The position numbers were made by a program, and so were the translations under genes. Positions 52,133-62,031 of a DNA stretch of 64,000 bases are shown in pieces. The notes below the pieces were generated by a model. That model was not told where the DNA came from and searched no databases. It saw only the letters and a program-made list of their open reading frames with translations. Positions within the stretch are counted from its first letter, which is position 1. Each line of letters starts with the position of its first letter. The stretch lies in the NCBI RefSeq assembly GCF_009725205.1, contig NZ_WNZY01000002.1, positions 186,001-250,000 on the forward strand, given 5' to 3'. Source of the DNA: Paenibacillus timonensis (GTDB taxonomy: Bacteria; Bacillota; Bacilli; Paenibacillales; Paenibacillaceae).

Positions 52133-53818
52133 ATGGGCATGAAAAGCAAGTCCAAAAAAATGATGATGCTGCTGATGGCGGCCATCATGGTCCTGTCTCT
52201 GGCTGCTTGCGGCGGTAATGGCAATGCTAGTAAGGAAAGCGCTAACAACAAGCCTGCCAACACCAATTCGCAAGAATCGACCGAGCCGGCCGCAACACCA
52301 TCGGCTGATGAACCAGGTTGGAAATCCGATACGTCTCCGATCACTTTCGACTGGTACCTGAACTTTGCCTGGTTCCCGAATAAATGGGGGGTTGACCCGA
52401 CTTCCCAATATGTAACGAAGAAAACGGGCGTAAACATCAACTTCATCGTTCCTGCCGGGAATGAAAACGAAAAGCTGAACACGCTAATCGCATCCGGCAA
52501 GCTGCCTGATTTCATTACGCTGGGCTGGTATGAAGACGGCGTGAAGAAAATGATCGAAGGTGGACTCGTTGAGCCGCTGAACAAATTGGCGGAACAATAT
52601 GATCCTTACTTCTTCAAAATCGCTGACCCAGACAAACTGGGCTGGTACACGCAGCCAGACGGGAATGTATACGGTTATCCGAACTCTTCCTCGTCCCCTA
52701 AAGACTATGAGCAATACGGCGATACGTATGTATCCAACCAAACCTTCGTCGTACGTAAAGATATTTATGAAGCCATCGGCAGCCCTGATATGCGTACACC
52801 GGAAGGCTTCGTGGCTGCTCTGAAAGCAGCTCAAGAGAAATTCCCTGAAATTAACGGTCAACCGCTGATTCCGTTGGGTCTGCATGAATTTACAGCTGTC
52901 GGTAATGACTCCTTGGAACAATATCTGCAGAACTTCCTGGCAATTCCGAGACAAAAAGACGGCAAGCTGTACAACCGTGAAACCGATCCGGAATATGTAA
53001 CGTGGTTGAAAACGCTGCGCAAAGCTAACGAAGATGGCTTGCTGGCGAAGGATATCTTCATCGACAAACGCGCTCAAATGGAAGAGAAGATCGCGCAAGG
53101 ACGTTACTTCGCGATGCTGTACCAACGCACCGACTTTGCAGCGCAATTGGGCACTCTGTACCAACAAGATCCAAACAAGATTTACATCGCGGTTGACGGT
53201 CCGGCGAACTCCAAACTGGATCCGCCTACTTTGAACGGTCCTTCGATTTCCGGTTGGACGGTAACATTGATCTCTAAAGATGTGAAGGATAAAGCTCGCG
53301 CCATTAAATTCCTGAGCTACCTGATGAGTGAAGAAGGTCAAAAAGACCTTTACCTGGGTGAAAAAGGCGTCAGCTATGACACGATTGACGGCAAAGACCA
53401 ATTCAAACCGGAAGCCTTTGATCTCATGAATAAAGACCGGGCTGCATTCGACAAACAATACGGCTCCTCCTTTACCTTCTGGATGATGCAGAACACCAAC
53501 ATCACCCAGCAATGGCAGCCTGAATCGGTTGAACCGTACAAACAATTGGAAGACTGGACTCGCGGTAAAACCGTCAGTGTCTCCGAATTTGACTTGATCG
53601 ATCCGTTGGCCAATTCGGATGAAGGCATTATCCTGAGCAAGATTAAGGATCTGCGCAGCAAGACGCTTCCGAAGTTGCTGATGGCACCGTCTGACGCAGA
53701 ATTCGATAAGATCTGGTCCGATTACATCAAGAAACAAGAAGATCTGGGACTTGCCAAAGTGCAGGCGTTCCAGCAAACTAAGTATGAAGAGAACAAGAAG
53801 AAACTTGGCATGGAATAA
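52133..53818 (+). CDS. Extracellular solute-binding lipoprotein
   Basis: A 561-residue LplA-type binding protein. The signal peptide has a KSKSKK start and lipobox LAAC (Cys about residue 26), followed by an Asn/Ser/Thr/Pro linker. The mature domain opens ITFDWYLNFAWFPNKWG, with VNINFIVPAGNENEKLNTLI. ATG 52133 is preferred (AAAAGGGG 8 bases upstream); ATG 52112 is in frame but poorly placed. The codon usage is more regular than in neighbours, as in highly expressed genes. A terminator separates it partly from the kinase gene. Confidence 0.93.
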   Translation: MGMKSKSKKMMMLLMAAIMVLSLAACGGNGNASKESANNKPANTNSQESTEPAATPSADEPGWKSDTSPITFDWYLNFAWFPNKWGVDPTSQYVTKKTGVNINFIVPAGNENEKLNTLIASGKLPDFITLGWYEDGVKKMIEGGLVEPLNKLAEQYDPYFFKIADPDKLGWYTQPDGNVYGYPNSSSSPKDYEQYGDTYVSNQTFVVRKDIYEAIGSPDMRTPEGFVAALKAAQEKFPEINGQPLIPLGLHEFTAVGNDSLEQYLQNFLAIPRQKDGKLYNRETDPEYVTWLKTLRKANEDGLLAKDIFIDKRAQMEEKIAQGRYFAMLYQRTDFAAQLGTLYQQDPNKIYIAVDGPANSKLDPPTLNGPSISGWTVTLISKDVKDKARAIKFLSYLMSEEGQKDLYLGEKGVSYDTIDGKDQFKPEAFDLMNKDRAAFDKQYGSSFTFWMMQNTNITQQWQPESVEPYKQLEDWTRGKTVSVSEFDLIDPLANSDEGIILSKIKDLRSKTLPKLLMAPSDAEFDKIWSDYIKKQEDLGLAKVQAFQQTKYEENKKKLGME

Positions 53819-53839
53819 TCCTCGTTCTGCCCAAAAAAT

Positions 53840-53860
53840 GCCCGCGAATCGCGGGCTTTT
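53840..53860 (+). terminator. Terminator between binding protein and sensor kinase genes
   Basis: GCCCGCG pairs with CGCGGGC with loop AAT, followed by TTTT. The kinase gene may be reached by read-through. Confidence 0.75.
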
Positions 53861-53890
53861 GGGCGTTTATAAAAAGGAGTCGCGCGGCAT

Positions 53891-55804
53891 ATGGAGAGAA
53901 GGAAGCCCTGGGCAGCATGGTGGGATTCGTTTAAATATTGGTTTGGGCGCCGCTCACTTCAGAGCCGCCTGATTGCTTCTTATATTTTCATTATTTTAGG
54001 ACCCAGTTCGTTGGTGTCCTTTTATTCGTATCAAGCCATCAATAACATGTATGTCCGTGATGCCGAGGACAAGAATACCTCGTTGCTGGAGATGGAAATC
54101 CAGCATATCGATACCCAGATTGAGTCGATGGCGCGGGCAGCGCAAGTCTCCTACGACGATCTGGAAGTACAGGATTATCTAGCGAATGCGAGCGAGACAG
54201 GTGCTCGTGAACTCGTCAATTTCAGCTACTATACGTTTAAAAGCTTAACGCGAATCCAGTATTTAAACCCGAATGTGGAGCATCTGCGGCTCTTCTCAAG
54301 CAGTAACATCACCGAAATTTGGCCGATTTTCTTCCGGGAAACCCGTGTAGCAAGTGAGCCGTGGTTTCAAAAAGCGAAGGAAATGAAAGGAACGGAATCC
54401 TGGTCTTTTCAATACAATGATCCGGATTTGATGCAACGCTACAAAGGGCAAACCCCAGCGGCAACGCCAAAGGTGTCCTTGCTTCGAGAAATGAGCATTC
54501 CGACAAACCATCACGTCGGGATGGTTCAGGTCGACATGTTGCTGGAAAAATTCAGCCCAAGAACCTATTCCACCTTCCAGAACGGCGAATCGCAAATGCT
54601 GCTTGTGGATAGTGAAGCCCAGATTTTTACCCGCGACCCAAGCTCGTATCTTCGTACGAATCCGGAACTGGAGCAAGCGATCCGGGAGCGACTGATACGT
54701 TATAAAGAAACCGGGGTTTGGGATATTTATTACAAAGAGAACGGAAAATCATTTCTGCTGCTGCATAAGCCCATTGAGCGGATCAATGCGGATCTGTTGA
54801 ATATCGTGTCCATGGACGGCGTGCTTAAGGAAATTTCACATATGCGCAATATTTTGATCGGAGCCAATATTGGGTTTATTACGTTGGTTACTGTGATTGC
54901 TTATATTCTTAATGCGTTTATTCTGAAGAATCTTCGTGTGCTTACGGAAGAAATGAAGAAGGTGCGGCGTGGGGAGACCTACAGCGGTATCACGATCCAC
55001 GGTGGGGGCGAGGTCGGAGAACTGGCGCATCATTTCTCCAAGCTGATGAACACGATCAATACGCTGGTGGCCCAGGCCGTTTACAAGGAAGCGCTCACGA
55101 AGGAAGCGGAGCTGCGAACCCTTCATAACCAAATCGATGCTCACTTTTTGTATAATACGTTAGAGAACATCAAAATGCTGGCTGAAATCGAAAACCAACG
55201 GCAAATTTCCGATGCGCTGACTTCCCTCGGGGGAATGATGCGGTATAACTTCAAATGGTCCGGGGAATACGTGAAACTGCGCGATGAAATCCGCCACATC
55301 GAAAACTATATCGAAGTGATGAATATTCGCTTTGATGAACCGATTGAGCTGAAATTGGATATTTCAAATGATCTTCTGGATATGGAGATGCTCAAGATGT
55401 CGCTTCAACCGATCATCGAAAACGCAGTGAAGCATGCTTGGACCGGGGATGAAACGGGAGCGCGAAACATCTCGATTCAGGTTCTGGAATTGCCGCAAAG
55501 CGATATCCGAATCGTAGTGACGGACAACGGAAGAGGGGTCGATGAAACCTCGCTGCTTGAATTGAACCAGGAATTAGACCGAGTTGGTTTGACAGATAAG
55601 ATTCCAGGAAATTTTGCACCGTCGAATCATTACGGTATTGGCCTTCGAAATGTTCAAGAGCGCATACGTTTATATTACGGAAAACAGTACGGTCTGAAGC
55701 TTTTCAGCGAGCAAGGACAGTACACCCAAGTTGTGATGATCATGCCGAAGGTGCTGTTAACAGGGAGGGTTGGCACAGATGACAAAACTATTGATCGTGG
55801 ATGA
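53891..55804 (+). CDS. Sensor histidine kinase, YesM type
   Basis: A 637-residue membrane kinase of the LytS/YesM class. TM1 is at about 27-48, an extracellular sensor domain spans about 49-315, and TM2 about 317-342, followed by HAMP (EEMKKVRRGETYSGI). The phosphoacceptor is His418 in IDAHFLYNTLENIK. The ATPase N-box is PIIENAVKHAW (about 508), G-boxes DNGRGVDE and HYGIGLRNVQERIRLYYG. AAAAGGAG precedes the ATG. It overlaps the response regulator gene by 26 bp and probably senses the saccharide or its loaded binding protein. Confidence 0.93.
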   Translation: MERRKPWAAWWDSFKYWFGRRSLQSRLIASYIFIILGPSSLVSFYSYQAINNMYVRDAEDKNTSLLEMEIQHIDTQIESMARAAQVSYDDLEVQDYLANASETGARELVNFSYYTFKSLTRIQYLNPNVEHLRLFSSSNITEIWPIFFRETRVASEPWFQKAKEMKGTESWSFQYNDPDLMQRYKGQTPAATPKVSLLREMSIPTNHHVGMVQVDMLLEKFSPRTYSTFQNGESQMLLVDSEAQIFTRDPSSYLRTNPELEQAIRERLIRYKETGVWDIYYKENGKSFLLLHKPIERINADLLNIVSMDGVLKEISHMRNILIGANIGFITLVTVIAYILNAFILKNLRVLTEEMKKVRRGETYSGITIHGGGEVGELAHHFSKLMNTINTLVAQAVYKEALTKEAELRTLHNQIDAHFLYNTLENIKMLAEIENQRQISDALTSLGGMMRYNFKWSGEYVKLRDEIRHIENYIEVMNIRFDEPIELKLDISNDLLDMEMLKMSLQPIIENAVKHAWTGDETGARNISIQVLELPQSDIRIVVTDNGRGVDETSLLELNQELDRVGLTDKIPGNFAPSNHYGIGLRNVQERIRLYYGKQYGLKLFSEQGQYTQVVMIMPKVLLTGRVGTDDKTIDRG

Positions 55805-57395
55805 CGAGAAGAATATTCGGTTTGGTCTGAAGACTATGATTGAACGTGAATTCCCGGGCCAATACGATCTCATTACGGCAGCTCATGGGGCGGAAGCCCT
55901 CGAGCTATACCGGACCCAAGGTGCAGACATCATCATAACGGATATCCGGATGCCCATCATGGATGGAATCGCTTTGATTGAGAACGTGTCGGAAGGTCCG
56001 CAGCCGGAAGGGCAGGCCGGTCGGCCGCAAATTATTATTCTAAGCGGTTATGAAGACTTCAGGTATGCCAAAGCAGCCATCCGCTATCAGGCCGTCGACT
56101 ATCTCTTGAAGCCGATCCGCCGGGATGAACTGTTCGCGGCGCTGCGAAAGTGTCAGGATAATCTGGCGAAACGCTCGCACATGGTTGAGCAATTAGCCGC
56201 TACGGAGAGCTATCGGTTGCAGGTTCAATCGGTGCGTCTGCAGGAGCTCCTGCAGACGCAGCAGGAGCTGGCCGGGGAGGACCTTAGCATCTGGAGTTCC
56301 GAAATCGGTTTCGATCAATATGCATTCCCCTTTACGATCGCGGCTTTGACCTACAAAAACGTGGATGGGAGCCGCATGAAGAAAGAGGATTTAAAGTCGC
56401 TTGTTCTGCATATGTTCGAAAGTGTGGACGGCGTACTCAACGCTTCCTTGTTGGATCGCGAGGGGCGAATGATTTTAGTCGGGGGTCCACGCAGCAAGTT
56501 TGAGGAACTTTCGCTGCTGGCGGCGGAACGGGATCTTGACGGGATGTTGATCGGCGTGAGCGAAGAAGGAAGCCGGCTCACGGATCTGGCCCTATGCTAT
56601 CGCCAGGCTTGTGAGTCGTTGAAATATACTTTTATTTATCCGAAGACTCGATTGATCTGGTATGAGGAATTGCAGATGAAGCGGTTGTCTTATCCTGTTC
56701 CGAGGGAGACCATCCGCAAGCTTGGGAATATCCTAGGTACGAATCGGGAAAAAGAAATCGGCTCGCTCCTGCATGAGATCTTCCGGGTTGACCAACTGCC
56801 GGAGTTGGATATGTCGTACCTGGAGGCGGTCAGCCGGCATATGAACGAACAGGTGCTGGATGAAGTGTTTCGCGTTTATGGCGAAGCTTCCGTCGACGTG
56901 CTGAAGCTCTACCGCAAAGTGGGGGATATGTCGAACTTCTGCCATTTTCACGACTATTTCCGATCGCTGGAACAGCTGCTCTCAGACCTTGACGAATATA
57001 TCAAGGAAGTTCGATCCGCCCATAGTGAGCACGGAGATATGAAAGAAGCGGTGGCGTATATCGAAAACCATTACCACCGTCAACTGAATATGGCGATCGT
57101 CAGCAATCATGTATCGCTGAATTACTCCTATTTCAGCGAAGCGTTTAAGGCGTATACCGGCGAAAGCTTTGTGACCTATCTGAAAAAAGTAAGAATCCGA
57201 AAAGCGAAGGAATTGGTCGGAAAGGGTTCGCTTAAGCTGTCGGAAATCAGCAATGCCGTCGGATTCGAGAATACCCGTCATTTCTCCCGTGTTTTCAAAG
57301 AGCTGGAGGGCGTGTCTCCTCAGGAGTATCGCGATAAGCTGGTGGCCGGCAGCGCCTGGACCGCTGGAGCGAACACCCGCATGGACGAGGAGTGA
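55779..57395 (+). CDS. Response regulator with AraC-type DNA-binding domain, YesN type
   Basis: A 538-residue regulator. The receiver domain (1-125) has acidic DDE at 9-11, phospho-acceptor Asp55 in IITDIRMPIMDG and Lys in LLKPIRRDE. A long middle region (about 140-430) links it to the C-terminal double HTH (MAIVSNHVSLNYSYFSEAFK, LSEISNAVGFENTRHFSRVF, SPQEYR). ATG 55779 follows AGGGAGGG by 9 bases; TTG 55770 is inferior. It likely activates the adjacent LplB-type transporter operon and perhaps the upstream hydrolases. Confidence 0.94.
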   Translation: MTKLLIVDDEKNIRFGLKTMIEREFPGQYDLITAAHGAEALELYRTQGADIIITDIRMPIMDGIALIENVSEGPQPEGQAGRPQIIILSGYEDFRYAKAAIRYQAVDYLLKPIRRDELFAALRKCQDNLAKRSHMVEQLAATESYRLQVQSVRLQELLQTQQELAGEDLSIWSSEIGFDQYAFPFTIAALTYKNVDGSRMKKEDLKSLVLHMFESVDGVLNASLLDREGRMILVGGPRSKFEELSLLAAERDLDGMLIGVSEEGSRLTDLALCYRQACESLKYTFIYPKTRLIWYEELQMKRLSYPVPRETIRKLGNILGTNREKEIGSLLHEIFRVDQLPELDMSYLEAVSRHMNEQVLDEVFRVYGEASVDVLKLYRKVGDMSNFCHFHDYFRSLEQLLSDLDEYIKEVRSAHSEHGDMKEAVAYIENHYHRQLNMAIVSNHVSLNYSYFSEAFKAYTGESFVTYLKKVRIRKAKELVGKGSLKLSEISNAVGFENTRHFSRVFKELEGVSPQEYRDKLVAGSAWTAGANTRMDEE

Positions 57396-57416
57396 AGCCC
57401 GGAGTTCGGAGTTGCT

Positions 57417-57447
57417 AAGCCCGTACCTATTAGGTACGGGCTTTTTT
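57417..57447 (+). terminator. Terminator of the two-component operon
   Basis: A perfect 12-bp stem AAGCCCGTACCT/AGGTACGGGCTT with loop ATT and six T residues. Confidence 0.92.
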
Positions 57448-57529
57448 GCGTTTATCGAATTGTGAAAATTTAAAATGATAGAAATAGACCCTGACTTGGC
57501 ACTGATGTATAATTTATCCAAGCGTGTTA

Positions 57530-57543
57530 TGTAAGCGCTTTAG
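57530..57543 (+). promoter_or_regulatory. cre-like site after the rhgR-type promoter
   Basis: TGTAAGCGCTTTAG contains the perfect core AAGCGCTT with mismatches only at the last consensus positions. It lies 16 bp after a -10 TATAAT (57508-57513), where bound CcpA would block transcription. A weak -35 (TAGACC, 57485-57490) is at 17 bp. Confidence 0.6.
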
Positions 57544-57600
57544 ATCAGTCACCCAGAAATCTGCTGCGGAAAGCCCATTTCGGAGGGGATGAAAGGGAAG

Positions 57601-59874
57601 ATGAAACGGATTCCAATGATGCTTCAATTGGCAGTCATCCTGTTCTGCGTCATGGCGGTTCCCGCGATTATTCTGACGTTGTTCAGCGGTACGCAAATCT
57701 TGCGGTACTCCGAGAAGGCGATTGCGGAATCTTCCTTGGCGGGATTAGACGCGAACCGAAGGTTGAACGAGAATGCGCTGAATAACTTGGCTCAGGATAC
57801 AGTACGGCTCACGGCAAGCAGGGTCTTTGACCGCATCCGTCCATTTGAGAATTACCGAGAGCTGCAAGAGGATTACAACCATGTGAGCCAGGCATTGACG
57901 GTGCTTCGGGAACTGGTGAACCTGAACAACCGGGTGAACGGAGTGTACTCCTCTTTCTTTTACTTAAGCGGTGCGGATTATGTGATTTCGACCGACAAAG
58001 GCATTACGACTACGGACCGGTATGAACCGATCGGTTGGATGGAGAAGGTTCTGGAGGGACGACGAGGGATTAGCGGCGTGTGGGTACCTCGGAGGTTGAG
58101 CTCGGGAGAAACCGTGATCTCCTACGTGTTGCCCCTGAACCGGTTATCAACGACGACACGCGGGACGATCGTGGTCAACCTGCGGGAAAGCCAAATCGGA
58201 GAATATTTGCGATCCGCCGAGCCGGCCGACCACGGCTATCTGCTTATGCAAGCGGATGGGTTGATCATTTCGCACAATGACAAGGCGGTGCTGTTTACCG
58301 ACGGAACCAAGCAACCGAACATGCAAGAGATCTTAGAAAGCCAGGCGCGGGAAGGTTATTCCTTTCATGAGCTTCATGGCGAGCGGCTTTTGTACACCTG
58401 GTCCCGTTCAGATTTATTCGGATGGTGGAACGTAAACGTTTATTCCATGGATGCGTTGATGGCCAAAACGAACAAGCTGCAGCATAATATCGTTTGGCTG
58501 ACGGCTGCCGTGATCTTTGCCGGATCCGTATTGACGGTGTTTCTCGCGACCTGGCTATCCAAACCGTTGCGAAGGCTGGTCCGGACCGTTAGGTCCAGTG
58601 GCAGCCGAGGAGTAGCGGACAAAAATGAATTGACCTTCCTCGATGCTGTATTTAAACGAATGCAGGAGGAAGAGGAGCAGCTCTATAAGCTGCTTCAGGA
58701 ACGGGAGCAGGATGTCCGCAGTTTGGCGGTTCACCGTTTGCTGCGAGGGGAAGAGGTCCAGCCGGCGACGGAGCTGTTTCCTGAACCCTATAGTTTGGTT
58801 GGCGTCCTTTCGATCGACCGTTACCGAAGTTACGCGGACATGACGAACCCGGAAACCCGAAGCTACCACCGATATCTAATCGTGACGCATGGCGAGACCT
58901 TATTCCCTCCCGGAGTTGTTGCGAGATGCGTTTATCAAGGTGAGGGCTGCTTTGCCGTCGTGATCAACTTCGGGCAGGAGGAGGTAGATCGCGTTTACGA
59001 AGGAATTAAGTCAGCGCTTGAGGCGTTGAGTCAATATGCGGGGGATTTGCTTGGCCATACGGTAACCGTTGGGGTCAGCAGCCGGACGGAAAAAAACGCC
59101 GGTCTTCAAGATCGCGCGGCGGAGGCCATGGAGGTCATTAAGCAGCGGATGGTTGACGGAGGCGGCGGGATCTCCTTCTGGAGCGAGGAAGAGGAGCGCG
59201 GCAAGCCTTATCTTTATCCTGTAGATAGCGAGAGGCGAATTCTGAATTTCCTGCAGGCGGGGAACCTTGAGCGCCTCTTAGAGGAATTGACTGTGATCCG
59301 CGGAGAAATCCAAACCGCACCCTCTATTTCCTACGACAATATCATGTTTATTTATCACCAGTTGGTTGGTGTCACGATCAAGGAACTGCGGGAAAATCAG
59401 ATGAATCCTGCGCGGATATTCGCCGGTCGGGGCAACATTTATTCCGCTATCGCCTCCATCGACACATTGGATGAGTTGGATCACTATATGCGTGAGTTCT
59501 ACCGCGATATTCTCCAGTACCTTGCGCGTAGACCCGAGAGTGAACCCGGGCACGGGGAACGAATCCTCCGTTATCTGGATGCGCATTACTGCGAAGAAAT
59601 CGTCTTTGAGGACATGGCTAAGGAAATTGGGATCAGTTACTCTTACATGCGCAAAATCGTGTTCGAAATGACAGGAACCAGTTTGATCGATTATATGAAC
59701 CTGCGGCGGATCGAGAAAGCCAAGGGGCTGCTTCTGGAATCCGGGATGACGGTGAAACAGATTGCAGCGGAGGTCGGTTACGTGAACATTCAGAGTTTCA
59801 ATCGGTTTTTTCGAAAGTATGAAGGGATGCCGCCGAGTAGTTACAAGGCTAGCAAGCTGCGGAGCTCGGGTTAA
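57601..59874 (+). CDS. Membrane-bound AraC-type regulator, RhgR/YesS-like
   Basis: A 757-residue regulator with the unusual layout of the Bacillus subtilis rhamnogalacturonan regulator RhgR (YesS), which is almost the same length: TM1 (about 6-28), an extracytoplasmic sensor domain (about 29-290), TM2 (about 295-318), a cytoplasmic linker with charged heptads, and a C-terminal AraC HTH (FEDMAKEIGISYSYMRKIVF, VKQIAAEVGYVNIQSFNRFF, PPSSYK). There is no kinase. ATG 57601 is chosen; ATG 57589 lies too close to GGAGGGG. It precedes the transporter-GH105 operon that it probably activates. Confidence 0.9.
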   Translation: MKRIPMMLQLAVILFCVMAVPAIILTLFSGTQILRYSEKAIAESSLAGLDANRRLNENALNNLAQDTVRLTASRVFDRIRPFENYRELQEDYNHVSQALTVLRELVNLNNRVNGVYSSFFYLSGADYVISTDKGITTTDRYEPIGWMEKVLEGRRGISGVWVPRRLSSGETVISYVLPLNRLSTTTRGTIVVNLRESQIGEYLRSAEPADHGYLLMQADGLIISHNDKAVLFTDGTKQPNMQEILESQAREGYSFHELHGERLLYTWSRSDLFGWWNVNVYSMDALMAKTNKLQHNIVWLTAAVIFAGSVLTVFLATWLSKPLRRLVRTVRSSGSRGVADKNELTFLDAVFKRMQEEEEQLYKLLQEREQDVRSLAVHRLLRGEEVQPATELFPEPYSLVGVLSIDRYRSYADMTNPETRSYHRYLIVTHGETLFPPGVVARCVYQGEGCFAVVINFGQEEVDRVYEGIKSALEALSQYAGDLLGHTVTVGVSSRTEKNAGLQDRAAEAMEVIKQRMVDGGGGISFWSEEEERGKPYLYPVDSERRILNFLQAGNLERLLEELTVIRGEIQTAPSISYDNIMFIYHQLVGVTIKELRENQMNPARIFAGRGNIYSAIASIDTLDELDHYMREFYRDILQYLARRPESEPGHGERILRYLDAHYCEEIVFEDMAKEIGISYSYMRKIVFEMTGTSLIDYMNLRRIEKAKGLLLESGMTVKQIAAEVGYVNIQSFNRFFRKYEGMPPSSYKASKLRSSG

Positions 59875-59882
59875 ATCTCGTG

Positions 59883-59928
59883 GGAGCTGCTTTGCTTCGG
59901 GTTAGCCGAAGGAGGCGGCTCCATTTTT
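59883..59928 (+). terminator. Terminator after the RhgR-like gene
   Basis: A long imperfect stem pairs GGAGCTGC...CTTCGG with CCGAAG...GGCGGCTCC around GTTA, followed by ATTTTTG. Confidence 0.75.
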
Positions 59929-59987
59929 GCTTCAACCCTTCAGATTTGATCATAAAGTCCGGCAATCGCCATTACTGCAAGGGGATC

Positions 59988-60051
59988 GATCAAAAGTGAT
60001 AAGGAAGATCAAAACTCATGATTTACGGCGGATTAAACGTGGGGGTATGAT
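59988..60051 (+). promoter_or_regulatory. Direct repeats and -10 of the transporter-GH105 operon
   Basis: GATCAAAA occurs at 59988-59995 and 60007-60014, 19 bp apart, with a related GATCATAA at 59948-59955. A -10 TATGAT lies at 60046-60051. The proximal repeat sits around -45 to -50. This is a candidate binding site for the adjacent RhgR-like activator. Confidence 0.55.
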
Positions 60052-60126
60052 GTGACACAAACTCGCCATCGCTGAAACAACCGTGATGGAACCGAGTCAG
60101 GCCAGACTGTGGAGGAGGTGAATGTT

Positions 60127-61089
60127 GTGAAAGTTGAAAGCGCTTCAAAATCGAAGCCTAAATTCAGAAATGACCCGGCATTAGGTCGAGGGGCTGCATT
60201 CCATTTCCGGCGGGACTGGGAACTTTATCTCCTGTTATTGATCCCTTTGTCCTTTGTATTGGTGTTCAAATACGCGCCGATGTCAGGACTCGTGCTGGCC
60301 TTTAAGGATTACAAAATTGCCCGCGGGTTCTGGGGCAGCGAATGGGTGGGGTTCGAGGTGTTTGCCGAGATTTTCGCCAAACATGATTTCGGCCGCGCCG
60401 TCCGCAATACGCTTTTGCTGAATAGTCTCGACCTGGTCTTTAGCTTCACGATTCCCGTCCTGCTCGCCATCCTGCTCAATGAGATCAAGAACGTCAAGTT
60501 CAAACGGATCAACCAGACCCTGCTCTATTTGCCGCACTTCCTCTCCTGGATCATTATTGGAGCGATCGCTTATCAGCTGTTGAGCGAAAGCAATGGGGTC
60601 ATCAACAATCTGATCGCGATGATGGGCGGGACGCGGATCCCGTTCTTGCAAGAGGACAACAACTGGTTGGTCAGTTATCTTGCGATCGGCATCTGGCAAA
60701 GCATGGGCTGGGGAACGATCATCTACCTGGCTTCCATGAGCGGCATTAACCCGGAGTTGTACGAGGCGGCGACCGTGGACGGGGCCGGAAGGTGGCGGAA
60801 GGTGTGGAACGTGACGCTGCCTTCGATTCGCGCGACGATCGTGACGCTGCTCATCATGAATTTAGGCCGGGTGATGGAAGGCTCGTTCGAACGGATTTTT
60901 GCCCTGCAAAATAAAGCGACCACCGAATTCACGACGACGATTCCCGTTCTGGTGTACCGCTGGGGGATCGAGAGCGGGAACTTTAGCCGTGCTACGGCGT
61001 TAGGGCTCTTCCAGTCCGTGATCGGGCTGGTACTCGTCCTGCTGGCCGACCGGGTGGCTAAGAAACTAGGCGAAGACGGGCTGCTCTAA
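60127..61089 (+). CDS. ABC transporter permease, LplB/YteP type
   Basis: A 320-residue permease. The start is GTG 60127, about 8 bases after GGAGGAGGTG; an earlier GTG at 60109 lies before that site. A 35-residue basic N-terminus is followed by the first helix and KYAPMSGLVLAFKDYKI. The EAA loop is YEAATVDGAGRWRKVWNVTL. Codons 3-8 contain a cre-like palindrome (60135-60148). With the RhgR-like regulator and GH105 gene, the likely cargo is a rhamnogalacturonan oligosaccharide. Confidence 0.92.
   Translation: MKVESASKSKPKFRNDPALGRGAAFHFRRDWELYLLLLIPLSFVLVFKYAPMSGLVLAFKDYKIARGFWGSEWVGFEVFAEIFAKHDFGRAVRNTLLLNSLDLVFSFTIPVLLAILLNEIKNVKFKRINQTLLYLPHFLSWIIIGAIAYQLLSESNGVINNLIAMMGGTRIPFLQEDNNWLVSYLAIGIWQSMGWGTIIYLASMSGINPELYEAATVDGAGRWRKVWNVTLPSIRATIVTLLIMNLGRVMEGSFERIFALQNKATTEFTTTIPVLVYRWGIESGNFSRATALGLFQSVIGLVLVLLADRVAKKLGEDGLL
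60135..60148 (+). promoter_or_regulatory. Intragenic cre-like site
   Basis: TGAAAGCGCTTCAA has one mismatch to the cre consensus and lies in codons 3-8 of the permease gene. Early-coding cre sites act as roadblocks in Bacillales. Confidence 0.6.
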
Positions 61090-61104
61090 GAAAGGAGGCG
61101 AACC

Positions 61105-62004
61105 ATGAAAGCATCCGTAAACACGCTGCGACTTCGCCGCAAACATCGCTACGACGTCTGGGACGTCCTGATTCATCTCGCGCTGATCCTCACCTCGCTC
61201 GTATGCCTGCTGCCGTTTCTTCATGTCATCGCCAAATCGTTAAGCGATGATGCGTTCGTCATTGCGAACAAGGTGTTTCTGTGGCCGGAAGGGTTTACTT
61301 TGGGAGCGTACAGCAAAATTTTCGCCGATGCCAGTATTCTGCGCTCTTTGTACGTGTCGGTGGTGGTCACGATTCTGTTCACCGTACTCGGCATGATCAT
61401 CACGATCTGTGCGGCATATCCGCTGTCTCGCAAGCAATTGAAGGGCCGAACCACGCTGACGTTCCTCTTTATGTTTACTTTGTATTTCACCGGCGGGATC
61501 ATTCCCGAGTACATGCTGATCAGCAATCTCGGCATGTTGGATACATGGTCGGCGCTTATTCTGCCGCAGGCGTTCAGCGCGTTCAACCTGCTGATCATGA
61601 AGACGGCGATCTCCAGCAGCATCCCGGTTAGTCTCGAGGAATCGGCTCGGATCGACGGTGCGGGGCATTTCCGGATCTTGTGGAGCATTGTACTCCCGCT
61701 CTCCAAGCCGATCCTGGCGACTTTGTCGCTGTTTTACGCGGTCGGACGCTGGAATGCGTATCAAGATGCGTTATTTTACATTAAACAAAGAGTAGACTTA
61801 CGGCCGCTCCAACTGAAATTGTATTATCTGGTCATTCAGGCGAGCGAAAGCTTTCAACTGGAAGCCACGCAGGTTTCGCTAAGCAATCCCGAGGTGTTGA
61901 AGGCCTCGTGCGTTGTATTTGCTACTCTGCCTATACTGTGCGTGTATCCGTTTATCCAGAAGTATTTCGTTCAGGGGGTCATGCTCGGCGCTGTCAAGGA
62001 GTAG
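61105..62004 (+). CDS. ABC transporter permease, YtcP type
   Basis: A 299-residue partner permease: SLSDDAFVIANKVFLWPEGF after helix 1, FTGGIIPEYMLISNLGML in the middle, EAA loop EESARIDGAGHFRILWSIVL and tail YFVQGVMLGAVKE. AAAGGAGG precedes the ATG by 7 bases, and it is 15 bp after the previous stop. The order LplB-type, YtcP-type, binding protein, GH105 mirrors the Bacillus subtilis yteP-ytcP-ytcQ-yteR set. Confidence 0.93.
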   Translation: MKASVNTLRLRRKHRYDVWDVLIHLALILTSLVCLLPFLHVIAKSLSDDAFVIANKVFLWPEGFTLGAYSKIFADASILRSLYVSVVVTILFTVLGMIITICAAYPLSRKQLKGRTTLTFLFMFTLYFTGGIIPEYMLISNLGMLDTWSALILPQAFSAFNLLIMKTAISSSIPVSLEESARIDGAGHFRILWSIVLPLSKPILATLSLFYAVGRWNAYQDALFYIKQRVDLRPLQLKLYYLVIQASESFQLEATQVSLSNPEVLKASCVVFATLPILCVYPFIQKYFVQGVMLGAVKE

Positions 62005-62031
62005 TTATTATCGATTAGGGGGAATCGAGAA

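Noticed and set aside
52484..53776. 430-codon minus-strand frame opposite a binding protein gene
   Set aside because: Antisense shadow of a highly expressed gene with biased codons; composition is not protein-like.
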